Below, one piece after another: positions 44,021-54,309 of a DNA stretch of 64,000 nucleotides. The DNA is from Dugong dugon (lineage: Eukaryota > Chordata > Mammalia > Sirenia > Dugongidae), in assembly GCA_030035585.1 (NCBI GenBank), contig CM057469.1, positions 66,295,501 to 66,359,500 of the forward strand. Direction: 5' to 3'. Both the position numbers and the translations under genes were made by a program. Position 1 is the stretch's first letter. Each line of letters begins with the position of its first letter. Under the pieces are notes generated by a model. That model was not told the DNA's origin. It ran no database searches and worked only from the letters and a program-made list of their open reading frames with translations.

Positions 44021-45344
44021 TTTTTGTGCTATGACAAAAATTCTGGAAGAAGGTGGGCACTTTGAAAGAATAATTAGAATGTGAGTTTATTCAGAAGAAA
44101 AATTTTGGCTTCAACTGATTTTTAGATCAAAATTGATTATGTATTGAAAGAAGTAGGGGGGGAATACCTCTAAACTTTCCCCTGCAGCAGAAAATGTTTG
44201 GACTTCATTTCAAACTTAATTTAATCAATGAAAAAGTCTCTCCAGGAAGTGTGGGTGGTATTTCCAATGGAAACATTATGATTTTGACACCTCCATTGTT
44301 GATATCTTAAATCCTCCCACAGTGGAGTTTGGATCAGGTGGCAAGGTCTGGCTGTCTGTTTATTTGTTTAGCTTATAGAAATGTCTTCTGTATTTCTACA
44401 AATATTTTAGCAGCACAGGTTGCACGGAGCAGCAGGCTGCCTCTAAGTTGTTTTGAGCTCAGCCTGGTGCTCTCCAGTCTATCCCCATCCCTCCCCAAAA
44501 TGGAGCCATTCCTCCCATGTGCCCCCCCGAGGGAGAGGGATGGCTGAGTCCTTGGAGCACCTGAGAAGCTGTTTGCCCTAATGCACCCAGTCTTCCTCCT
44601 AATGGGGTGAATGGCAGACACCTAAAGCGGTATCGATCAGCCCAGTCGACCCAACACTCTGGTCCTTTTCACCTGTCAATGTGACCAGCATATTAACCAG
44701 TAGTGCTCAGGCCCCATGCACTTCCCCTTCGTGAAATACACTCTCTATGAACCCTCCCTTGTACCTGCTGTGCACTTAGGGTAAGCTGTTCTCTGAACAT
44801 ACAGTAACCAAATCTGGTCACTCATTTGCCTTGAGAAACAAGAAGGTCTCCCTTTTTGCTTTTTGTTCTCGTTGACTTTGATTTTTATCTTTGCTGTTAC
44901 TCTCATAACTTTCACATAGCCTGTTAGTCCATCAAAATGCAATATTTTTATCTTGAAATTATCATTTTATGGAGGATAAGAAGAGCCGGAGTGCACTGTG
45001 AGCGTTATTGCCAGTTAACAGCAATTTGACCAACTTCTTGACTGGGGAAGCAGCCAGCCCCAAGCGTGTTGCTGCTACTGGGTTGCTTCAGGAGTTCTTG
45101 CATTTTATTAATGTAATGAAATGTAGCTCTTACACTTACCTACAGTATGCAATTACAAATGCATATTATTGATATGATCAGTGTGATGCTTGAACTTACT
45201 TTTCCATTAAAAGAAATTGCAGTTTATACGTTAATCATACAGAGAATTAATGGTGGCTTATACAAGCCTGTCTATAAGTAGATATTCTAGAAGCAGTTAT
45301 ACTCATAGTAGTCTTCTCATTGGTAACAGGTTTTGTTTTAAAAG
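44021..45344. other. Long unassigned tract
   Basis: About 1.3 kb free of recognised repeats. The open frames at 44329-44621 overlap on opposite strands and lack motifs. Confidence 0.45.
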
Positions 45345-45768
45345 ATTGTTTTTTTTTTATTGTGGGGAAAAATGCATTTAACAAAACATTTTCCATTTCT
45401 ACCTTTTTTATGTGTACAATTCAGTGACCTTAATTACATTCAGTATGTTGTGCAACCACCACGATTATCCGTTTCCAAATTTTTTCATCACCTTTAACAG
45501 AAACTCGGTGCTCCTTAAGCAGTAACTCCCCATTTCTCCCTCCATCCACTCTTGGTAATCGCTGATAAACTTTGGTAAACTTTTGGCATTTGCCTATTCT
45601 AGATATTTCATATAAGTGAGATCATACAATATTTGTCCTTTGGTGTCTGACTTATTTCACTCAGCATAATGTTTTCAAGGTTCATCCATGTCGTAGCATG
45701 CATCAGAACTTACTTCTCGTTATGGATGAATAATATTCCATTGTATGACTATACCACATTTGTTTATC
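45345..45768 (-). mobile_element. L1M 3' end
   Basis: Reverse L1: tatgtgtacaattcagtgac, then gagatcatacaatatttgtc and tcactcagcataatgttttc on the plus strand. Confidence 0.82.
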
Positions 45769-46059
45769 AAAAGATGATTTTAAATGCATTTGTTCATAAG
45801 CATAAAGTGATACTATACAAGGGGATAAGGTGAACACATTTATATAAACTAGGTTTTATAAGGCAGCAGTGTTGAACATGCCATCAGTTCTGGCTCTTCT
45901 TGCTTCTTTTCAGTTGTTAGAAAGTTTCATCCAAAGTTACTTTTTGACTTTCCTCTTTTCATCATTAAATATGTTTACAACAAGGACTCCAAACTCAACT
46001 TGTCCAGGACGAAACCACAGTGGTCTGCTTCCAGGGTCCCCACCACGGGGGACAGCACC
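45769..46059. other. Unassigned
   Basis: Short tract between the L1 and L2 pieces. No feature recognised. Confidence 0.35.
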
Positions 46060-46387
46060 ACCACCCTCCAGCTCCCCAAACCAAAACCCCAGGAGTCATC
46101 CCTTGCCTTCCCCATGTAATCCACCACCAAGGCTTGTTTATTTTACCCCCTAAGTGTCTCCTGAATCTCCCTACTTCTCCCCATGTCCATTGTCAAATTG
46201 TCCATTGTTGTATCTCACCTGGGCCCTGCAAGGGTCCTATACCCCATCTCCTACATCTACCACAGGTCCATCTCAAATCCATTTTCCATGTTGCAGCAAA
46301 TCATGCCTCCTTCCCCCACTGATCTTGAGATAAACAACAAACCCCTCTCCATGGCCACAAGGGCTTCGGGCATGGTTTGACCTCATC
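46060..46387 (+). repeat. L2 LINE, part 1
   Basis: aaccccaggagtcatccctt, then cctcctgaatctccctactt-like phrases, and ctccatggccacaagggctt follow the L2 order. It is interrupted by the RTE at 46394. Confidence 0.72.
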
Positions 46388-46393
46388 TAGCAC

Positions 46394-49300
46394 CGGAAGC
46401 ATCTATCAGTTTCTTGTAGTGTGGGGGCTTGTGTGTTGTGGTAATGCTGGAAGCTATGCCACCTGTATTCAAATACCAGCAGGGTCACCCATGGCAGACA
46501 GGTTTCAGCTGAGCTTCCAGACTAAGACAGACTAGGAAGGACATGGTGGTCTACTTCTGAAAAGAATTAGCCAGTGAAAACCTTATGAATAGCAGCAGAA
46601 CACTGTCTGATACAGTGCCAGAAGATGAACCCCTCAGGTTGGAAGGCACTCACAAGACTACTGGGGAAGAGCTGCCTCCTCAAAGTAGAGCCTGCCTTAA
46701 TAACATGGATGGAGTCAAGCTTTCAGGACCTTCATTTACTGATGTGGTACAACTCAAAATGAGGAGAAACAGCTGCAAACATTCATTAATAATCAGAATG
46801 TGGCATGTAAGAAGTATGAAGCTAGGAAAATTGGAAATCATCAAAAATAAAATGGAACACATAAGCATCAATATCTTAGACATTAGCGAGCTGAAATGGA
46901 CTGGTATTGGCCATTTTGAATTGGACAATCATATGATCTACTATGCCAGGAATAACAAGTTGAAGAGGAATGGAGTTGCATTCATCGTCAAAAAGAACAG
47001 TTTAAGATCTATCCTGAAGTACAACACTGTTAGTGATAGGATAATAGACATATACCTATAAGGAAGACTAGTTAACACAACTATTATTCAAATTGGCACA
47101 CCAACCACTAAGGTGAAGAAACTGAGCATTTTTACCAACTTCTGTAGTCTGAAATCGACCAAACATGCAATCAGGATGCATTGATAATTATTGGTGATTG
47201 GAATGCGAAAGTTAGAAAGGACGGATTGGTAGTTGGAAAATATGGCCTTGGTGACAGAAACGATGCAGGAGATCGCACGATAGAATTTTGCAAGACCAAC
47301 GACTACTTCACTGCAAATACCTTTTTTCAACAACGTAAATGGCAATTATACATGTGGACCTTGCCAAATGGAATGCACAAGAATCAAATCAACTATATCT
47401 GTGGAAAGAGACAATGGAAAATCTCAATGTCATCAGTCAGAACATGGCCAGGGGCCTACTGCAGAACAGAACATCAATTGCTCATATGCAAGTTCAAGTT
47501 GAAGCTGAAGAAAATTAGAGCAAGTCCATAAGAGCCAAAGTACGACTTTGAGTGTATCCCATCTGAATTTAGAGACCATCTCAAGAATACATTTGATGCG
47601 TTGAATACTAATGACCAAAGTCCAGATGAGTTGTGGGGATGACATCAAGGACATTACACATGAAGAAAGCAAGAGGTCATTAAAAAGACAAGAAAGAAAG
47701 AAAAAACCAAAATGGATGTCAGAAGACACTCTGAAAGTTGCTCTTGAACACAGAGCAAATGGAAGAAATGATGAAGTAAAAGAGCTAAACAGAATTATTA
47801 TAATGACATATGCAAAGACCTGGAGTTAGAAAACCAAAAGGGAAGAACACACCCAGCATTTTTCAAGCTGAAAAAACTGAAGAAAAACTTCAAGCCTTGA
47901 CTTACCTTGAGTTCTATGGGGAAAATATTAAATGACACAGGAGCATCAAAAGCACATGGAAGGAACACACAGAGTCACTACACCAAAAAGAACTGGTTGA
48001 CGTTCAACCATTTCAGGAGGTAGCATATGATCAGGAACCAACTGTACTGAAGGAAGAGGTCCAAGCTGCACTGAAGGCATTAGCGAAAAACAAGGCTCCA
48101 GGAATCAACAAAATACCAATTGAGATGTTTCAACAAACAGATGCAGTGCTGTAAGTGCTCACTTGTCTATGCCAAGAAATTTGGGAGACAGCTACCTGAC
48201 CAACCAACTGGAAGATATCATGTTTATGCCTATTCCAAAGAAAGGCGATCCAACAGAATGTGGAAATTATTGAACAGTATCGTTAATATCACATGCAAGT
48301 AAAATTTAGCTGAAGATCATTCAAAAGCGGCTGCAGCAGTGTATCAACAGAGAACTGCCAGAAATTCAAGCCAGATTCTGAAGAGGATGTGGAACAAGGG
48401 ATATCATTACTGATGTCAGATGGATCCTAGCTGAAAGCAGAGAACACCAGAAATATGTTGACGTGTGTTTTATTGACTATGCAAAGGCATTCAACTTTGT
48501 GGATCATAACAAATTATGGATAACAGGCAAAGAATGGGAATTCCAGAACACTTAATTGTGCTCATGAGGAACCTGTACATAGACTAAGAGGCAGTGATTC
48601 AAACAGAACAAGAGGACACTGAAAGTTTAAACTCAGAAAAGGTGTGTGTCAGGGTTGTATCCTTTCACCATACTTATTCAGTCTGTATGCTGAGCAAATA
48701 ATCTGAGAAGCTGGACTACATGAAGAAGAATGCAGTATCAGTATTGGAGAAAGACTCATTAACAACCTGCGTTATGTGGATGACACAACCTTGCTTGCTA
48801 AAAATGAAGAGGACTTGAAGCGCTTACTGATGAAGATCAAAGACCACAGCCTTCAGTATGGATTACACCTCAGCATAAAGAAAACAAAAATCCTCACAAC
48901 TGGACCAATAAGCAACATCATGACAAATGGAGAAAAGATTGAAGTTGTCAAGGATTTCATTTTACTTAAATCCACAATCAACACCCATGGAAGCAGCAGG
49001 CAAGAAATCAAAAGATGCATTGCATTGGGCAAATCTGCTATAAAAGACCTCTTTCAAGTGTTAAAAAGCAAAGTTGTCGCCTTGAAGACTAAGGCGTGCT
49101 TGACCCAAGCCAGGGTGTTTCAATTGCTTCCTACGCATGCGAAAGCTGGACAATGAACAAAGAAGACTGAAAAAGAATTGACACTTTTGAATTGTGGTGT
49201 TGGTGAAGAATATTGAATATACCATGAACTGCCAAAAGAACGAACAAATCTGTCTTGGAAGAGATACAGCCAGAATGCTCCTCAGAATCAAGGATGGCAA

Positions 49301-49560
49301 GACTTCACCTCACATACTTTGGACATGTTATTAGGAGGGATCAGTCTCTGGAGAAGGACATCATGCTTAGTAAAGCAGAGGGTCAGTGAAAAAGAGGAAG
49401 ACCCTCAATGAGATGGACTGACAAAGTATCTGCAACAATGGGCTCAAACATAGCAAGGATTGTGAGGGTAGTGCAGGGCCAGGCAGTGTTATGTTCTGTT
49501 ATACATAGGGTTGCTATAAGTCAGAACCAACTCAGCAGCACCTAAAAACAACAACGACAA
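46394..49560 (+). mobile_element. RTE LINE copy 2, near full length
   Basis: 3.17 kb. The 5' end matches the internally deleted element at 60335-60735 to within a few bases, so it is essentially complete. It ends in CAA-triplet tails after gtcagaaccaactcagcagc. tagcac at 46388-46393 and cagcac at 49561-49566 are a probable decayed target duplication. L2 sequence flanks both sides. Confidence 0.92.
46585..49300 (+). pseudogene. RTE endonuclease/reverse transcriptase ORF remnant
   Basis: The longest open piece (46585-47061, 158 codons) spans a leader and the endonuclease start (ILDISELKWTG region near 46870). GDWNAKV is at 47193-47213. RT motif A reads FIDYAKAFN at 48469-48495, where the usual aspartate is replaced by asparagine. 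The catalytic box reads YVDD at 48773-48784, within a 126-codon open piece (48776-49156) that includes SLQYGLHLSIKKTKI. Stops and frameshifts separate these. The motif A change alone would disable catalysis. Confidence 0.87.
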
Positions 49561-49905
49561 CAGCACTAGGCTCTCTAGTGCATCCCATGGACTGTCTCTG
49601 AATTCCTCAGCCTTGACTTTCCTTCCATCAGAGGGGCTCTGATGCGCGTGCTGCTCCGCTGCTCTTTGCCTGGTTAATTCCTTTTCATTTTGAAGATCCC
49701 AGCTCTAGCTACATTTTATCAAGTAAGTTTTCCCTACTGTGAGCTTTCTTAGTACCTTGTACCTCTTCTTCATATTGCAATTTTTTTTTTTTTTTAGTTA
49801 TGTGATTATTTGATTAATATCTGTCTCCTCCATTTATCTCTAAACTTTATGAAGACAACGTCTCCTTTGGTCCCCACTCTAGATATGCAATGAATGTGCT
49901 GGTCG
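49561..49905 (+). repeat. L2 LINE, part 2
   Basis: Resumes the L2 interrupted at 46388: ctctttgcctggttaattcc at 49661, agcttctc-like 3' region, and actttatgaagacaacgtct near 49845. A T-run lies at 49781-49796. Confidence 0.65.
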
Positions 49906-49934
49906 GTCAGTCGGTGGGCCTGACTGCTCCATGC

Positions 49935-50345
49935 CAGGCTTTATGAGAATCACAGACTCTTGGGCCAGACTTCCTGGTTTTTGAATCCCAGCCCTGCCAT
50001 TTACTGAGTGATTAACTTCTCTATGCCTCATTTTCTCCATCTATAAAAAGAAAAACCAAACCAGCTGCCATCAGGTTGATCCTGATTCATGGTGACTTCA
50101 TATGTGTCAGAGTAGAACTTGCTCCATAGGGTTTTCGGTGGCTGATTTTTTGAAAGTAGACCACCAGGCCTTTCTTCAAACCACCAACCTTTCTGTTAGC
50201 AGCCTAGTGCTTAACCATTTGCACCACCCAGGGACATCCCATCTATAAAAAAAGGGTTATTATAATAGCTTCCTTCTAGGGTTGTTATGAATTTTAAATG
50301 AATTTATATATAAATCACATTGAACAATGCCTGGAACATAGTGAG
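49935..50345 (+). repeat. MIR split by a SINE
   Basis: gggccagacttcctggtttt to ttctccatctataaaa (49935-50049), then ccatctataaaaaaagggtt to tgcctggaacatagtgag (50239-50345). The SINE at 50050-50238 lies between. Confidence 0.85.
50050..50238 (-). mobile_element. AfroSINE, long form, inside MIR
   Basis: Perfect 13-bp target duplication ccatctataaaaa at 50037-50049 and 50239-50251. Right end ccatttgcaccacccaggga. Confidence 0.95.
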
Positions 50346-50348
50346 TGT

Positions 50349-50373
50349 GTATATATATATATATATATATATT
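50349..50373. repeat. TA microsatellite
   Basis: Twelve or so uninterrupted TA units directly after the MIR. Confidence 0.95.
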
Positions 50374-50426
50374 ATCATCATCTCCAATTTTAATGGTGAT
50401 AAAGAAGATTTTCAAAGAGACTAACC

Positions 50427-50493
50427 AAAAACTCAAACCCCTTGCCGTCGAGTCAATTTTGATTCACAGTCACCCTATAGGACCGGGTAAAAG
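50427..50493 (-). mobile_element. AfroSINE tail fragment
   Basis: Only the reversed tail and part of the body remain (cttgccgtcgagtcaatttt). Confidence 0.82.
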
Positions 50494-50934
50494 GCCTCTA
50501 TAATCATTGTGATGTTAAATCTCTTGAGTTCTTAAACTGAACCTTGTGATATATTGACTTTATGGCCAACTGAGGACTCATTCCTTAATCATGTGCAACA
50601 CAGGTCCTTGCTTACCATTAAGAAAATCATTCTTACTCTTATTTCCATTGACTTCATCTGACTTTCCTCATTAGAACTTTCAACCCTCTTGCTGTTTCTG
50701 CACTTACAGATCATAATGAGGTTAATAATGTCCGTATGACACCTCAGAATAAGTCCCAGGATGGCAAACATCCCATAGGCTACAGCTGAGATTAACATGA
50801 CCCCACATAGTCACTAGCCCCCTCGATTGGCACCATGATGCACAGGCAGGTATCTTGCCCTGGAAGTAACCTCTCAGGACAGGTGCTCCCCACTATAAAC
50901 CAAACGCCCTTCATACCTCTCTTGGTCCCCATAC
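50494..50934. other. Unassigned
   Basis: Contains a 69-codon reverse open frame (50589-50798) with a hydrophobic stretch. See the rejected list. No family recognised. Confidence 0.4.
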
Positions 50935-51135
50935 CCACCCGGAATGCCCCCTCCGTCCTGTGGTTTAAATCTGGTCCATTCTCAAAGGCCACTTCAATGC
51001 TTTTGTGAAACCCTCCTAACAATATTCTCTTTCCTCTCCTTTACCACTAAGCTAATTGCAACTGTTTGTAGGCATGTGTTTTTCTTCCTAACTAGATTGT
51101 AAATTCCTCAAGAGCAAGAATTTATTGGAAATTAT
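50935..51135 (+). repeat. Possible L2 3' end
   Basis: cctaactagattgtaaattcctcaagagca-type end near 51088 and the preceding order resemble the L2 3' region. It is diverged. Confidence 0.5.
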
Positions 51136-51298
51136 TGCTTCAGAAAATGATCTTTCTCTACCAACCGAAACTTTTCAAGAATGACCAACTGAATACAGAC
51201 ATATATGCATACATAAATAAATGCCCAAGTAAGAAAGTTATTCGCCTAATGTCCCACATTCTCCCACAATCAGTAGTATTGATTGATGCCATAGTTAA

Positions 51299-51467
51299 AC
51301 CAAACCAAACCAAATCTGTTGCCATTGAGTCGATTTTGATTCATAGCAACCCTATAGGACAGAGTAGAACTGCCCTATGGGGTTTCCCAGGAGCGCCTGG
51401 TGGATTTGAACTGCTGATCTTTTAGGTTAGCAACCATAGCTCTTAACCACTACTCCACCAGGGTTTC
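51299..51467 (-). mobile_element. AfroSINE, short form
   Basis: Perfect 15-bp target duplication tgatgccatagttaa at 51284-51298 and 51468-51482. The body is well preserved, suggesting a relatively young insertion. Confidence 0.97.
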
Positions 51468-51482
51468 TGATGCCATAGTTAA

Positions 51483-51630
51483 GGTACCCAGATTTTTTAA
51501 ATAAAGTTAAGTCCAGCTTAGTTACAAAATCACCATACAGATCGTCTCTAAAATTCACCAACATTAAGGTTTTAGTCCAGATTTCTTAAACCAAATAACT
51601 GGAGTAACTAAAATTGAAATAAGAATTTTT
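51483..51630. other. Unassigned
   Basis: Short tract between two SINEs of opposite orientation. Nothing recognised. Confidence 0.35.
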
Positions 51631-51788
51631 TGGCACAGTGGTTAAGAGCTCAGTCTGCTAACCAAAAGTCAGCAGTTAGAATCCACCAGCACTCCTTGGA
51701 AACCCTGTTGGGTAGTTCTACTCAGTCCTATAGGGTCAATACGAGTCAGAATCGATTGGATGGCAACAGGTTTGGTTTTGGTTTTTTA
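51631..51788 (+). mobile_element. AfroSINE, short form
   Basis: Starts inside the head (ggcacagtggttaagagctc). Tail gtttggttttggtttttt. Confidence 0.93.
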
Positions 51789-51904
51789 AAGGTGAAAATA
51801 CTTCCAGAACACCTCCTTTTACAAGGATGGAAGGGACCTCATCAGGCTCATCAAATCTAAGTGGAAGAAGAGGTTGACATCCTTATTAAAGACTGGCAAA
51901 GAGG

Positions 51905-52155
51905 GAAGAGAAGGCCACCGGTATTCAGTGGGCAGTTGCCCTGTGTCAGCCACCACGCTAGGCTCACTTAAGTAGGTTGTTTCATTTAATTCACAGGCAA
52001 GCACAGCGCTCTAGATCTCATCTCTATTTCACAGATTACAAACCTGACACGTGGGAGGTTCACCTGTGTTGCTAAAGGCACCACAGCTATTAAGTGGCAG
52101 AACTGACACTTGAATCCCAGACTGCCTGACATCCAAGAGCGTGCTTTTTCATGAT
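51905..52155 (-). repeat. MIR SINE
   Basis: Reverse MIR: tatttcacagattacaaacc at 52025 and tggcagaactgacacttgaa at 52096. Confidence 0.8.
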
Positions 52156-52365
52156 ACAGAAGGTCATTGTGAAAACTGTCCCCTCATTGATTTCAATAGG
52201 TAGTTCTTCACAGTGGAGTGACTTTCGAATGCCTTTCCTACCATGTTATAATTATTTTTTTGTTTTCTTTTAATACTTCCTTTCTCTCTCTCTGTCTGTC
52301 TCTTTCTCTAAAAAATTCTAAAATTTATCTCACCTCTAATTTTCTGTTACCTCTCCCCACCCTTA
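52156..52365. other. Unassigned, CT-rich run
   Basis: CT-rich low-complexity run at 52279-52309. Otherwise not recognised. Confidence 0.4.
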
Positions 52366-52770
52366 TTGTTAGGTACTGGCAAGTCTGTTCAGACACATAG
52401 GGGCCCCATAAGACAGAGTAGAACTGCCCCAAAAGCTTTTCTAGGATGTAACCTTTATGGCAAGGAGCTCTGGTGGTGCAATGGTTAAAAGCTTGGCTGC
52501 TAATCAAAAGGTCAGCGGTTCGAACCCATCAGCCTGTCTGTGGGAGAAAGATGTAGCAGCCTGCTTCTATAAAGATTATATCCTTGGAAACCATGGCGCG
52601 GTTCTTTTCTGTCCTATAGGGTCACTATGAGTTGGAATTGATTCAACACAATGGTATTTGTTTGTTTGTTTGTCTTTTAATCTTTATAGGAACAGATCAC
52701 CAGGTCTTTTCTCATGCAGAGCGGTGTTTGAATAGGTGCCAAGTCTGAACAATTGCACCACCAAGGCTCC
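52366..52770 (-). mobile_element. AfroSINE, middle form, split by another SINE
   Basis: Left part 52366-52460 (tail and body to aacctttatgg), right part 52679-52770 (aatctttataggaacagatc to caccaccaaggctcc). Joined at the duplicated target they form one reverse SINE. Confidence 0.9.
52464..52677 (+). mobile_element. AfroSINE, middle form, nested
   Basis: Complete plus-strand copy (ggagctctggtggtgcaatg, gggagaaagatgtagcagcc, TTTG-repeat tail). Target duplication aacctttatgg at 52450-52460, aatctttatagg at 52679-52690. Confidence 0.93.
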
Positions 52771-53447
52771 TTGCCTGCCATTAGGCGTAGCCATCTCCTT
52801 TCTTTGCCTTGCTCTCTTCTAGCTGATCTCCACCTGCCCAGGACACTTTTCCAGGGGCGTGGCATCCCCAACCTTCCAGGAGTTGGGAGCACACTCTATG
52901 CCTCTGATGCCTCCCAAGATGTTCAGGGCCCTTCCTTCATCTGGCATCTTGACACTTGAAAAATCGTGAATAAAATACGCGTGTAAATTTGGTGTTGGTC
53001 GTTGATAACTATACAATTATTTAACAGCGTTCTGTCCTTAGGAGTCAAGTCTACATTGATGATAACAAATGATACCAACCTGATGACTACAGTAATTCAC
53101 TGTCCTATTTAAGATATTATTTGGCAAAGTTAAGGTCAAAACCATGTCATGGAACAAATTAAGGGGGGATGTTACAGTACCTCCACAAACCCTTTTGGCC
53201 TCCATCTCAACTAAGAAACAGAGCTATATTTTATATTCATCCAACTTATTTAAATTTTTTCTTTTGTCACAGCTTTAAAATTTCTCAGAAGAAATTGTCT
53301 GAAACCTGAACTTAATTCAGAACCTCTTAGAAAATATAACCTTTACTTTTTAAATCTCTGATGATAAAAATTTTAAGACTGGGCCAACAGGTTTATCCTT
53401 TTTGTGACTAAAAAGAGTCCATAAGGATCTCACTGCAGGTTTAACCC
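52771..53447. other. Unassigned
   Basis: About 680 bp. aattaaggggggatgttaca at 53157 resembles a polypurine tract followed by an LTR start, but no LTR pair or retroviral interior could be shown. Confidence 0.4.
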
Positions 53448-53785
53448 AATGTTGTTGTTAACTGCTCTTGAGTCGACCCCACGCACAATGAGCAAAACGC
53501 TGTCCAGTCTGCTCCATTCCCATGATCTTCTGGGGATTGGACCATTGTGATCCATTGGGATTTCATTGACCGATTTTTTGGAAGTAGACCACCAGGGCTT
53601 TCTAACCAGTCCATCTTAGTCTGGAAGCTCTGCTGAAATCTGTTCATTGTCATAGCAACACGAAAGCCTCCACTGACAGACGGAGGGTAGCTGTGCGTGA
53701 GGTGCATTGTGCATTGGCCAGGAATCGAACCCGGGTTTCCCGCAGGGAAGGTGAGAGTTCTGCCACTGAACCACCAACGTCTCTT
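53448..53785 (-). mobile_element. tRNA-Gly-headed SINE with RTE-derived body
   Basis: Reverse copy. The head at right retains strong tRNA-Gly character: in sense, ggtggttcagtggcagaact and the B box gggttcgattcctggcc (around 53718-53735 reversed). The body holds in sense tccagactaagatggactgg, and an RTE-type tail with GTT triplets is at left. Same family as 11346-11659, with a better preserved head. Confidence 0.88.
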
Positions 53786-54135
53786 TCGTCCTAATGACAC
53801 CATGCAATTCACATTTATTAGAAGGGAAAAAAAAAAAGTCAATTTAGATTTCTCCAATACAATCCTTGGTTAGAAGGCTCCACCGGCTGGCATTGCGCTG
53901 TGCACACTGGTGACAGCTAGTGCAGTCCCTTGACCCGCAGAGAAAAGACTGCATCTGTTTTTTAAAGGGAAAGACTTTGAAGAGAGAAAAGTTCCTTCTG
54001 AGATGAGCGCAGAGATCTGTTTAACCTGCCCTCTTTGTAATCGTTCTGCCTAGGACAGGAAGAGGAAATAGACACAGCATTTTTAAGGCCCCACAATCTT
54101 CCATTTGACCACCCAGGATATTTGCAAATTCCTAC
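53786..54135. other. Unassigned
   Basis: About 350 bp, no recognised feature. An A-run lies at 53828-53838. Confidence 0.4.
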
Positions 54136-54145
54136 AGGGGAGAAA

Positions 54146-54301
54146 GGAAACCCTGGTGGTGCAGTGGTTAAGAGCTGTGGCTGTTGACCAAAAGGTCAGC
54201 AGTTCAAATCCACCAGCTAGCTCCATGGGAGCCCTATGGGGCAGTTCTACTCTGTCCTGTAGTTGGAATCCTCTCGATGGCAACCAGTTTGGTTTTTTTA
54301 A
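54146..54301 (+). mobile_element. AfroSINE, short form
   Basis: Body intact to ctctgtcctgtag, where about 15 bp are missing before ttggaatcctctcgatggca. aggggaga at 54136-54143 and 54302-54309 is the target duplication. Confidence 0.93.
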
Positions 54302-54309
54302 AGGGGAGA

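Noticed and set aside
50589..50798. Reverse 69-codon open frame with a hydrophobic stretch and a GTAAGC donor-like end
   Set aside because: The frame length is near that of chance frames in this window, no family is recognised, and the splice-like signals are common by chance. RNA evidence would be needed.
53157..53200. Polypurine tract and LTR start
   Set aside because: A purine run before tgttacag was suggestive, but no second LTR, TATA box, polyadenylation signal or interior could be found.
53441..53857. Reverse 138-codon open frame
   Set aside because: It lies over the tRNA-Gly SINE and its flanks. The sequence is explained by the repeat.
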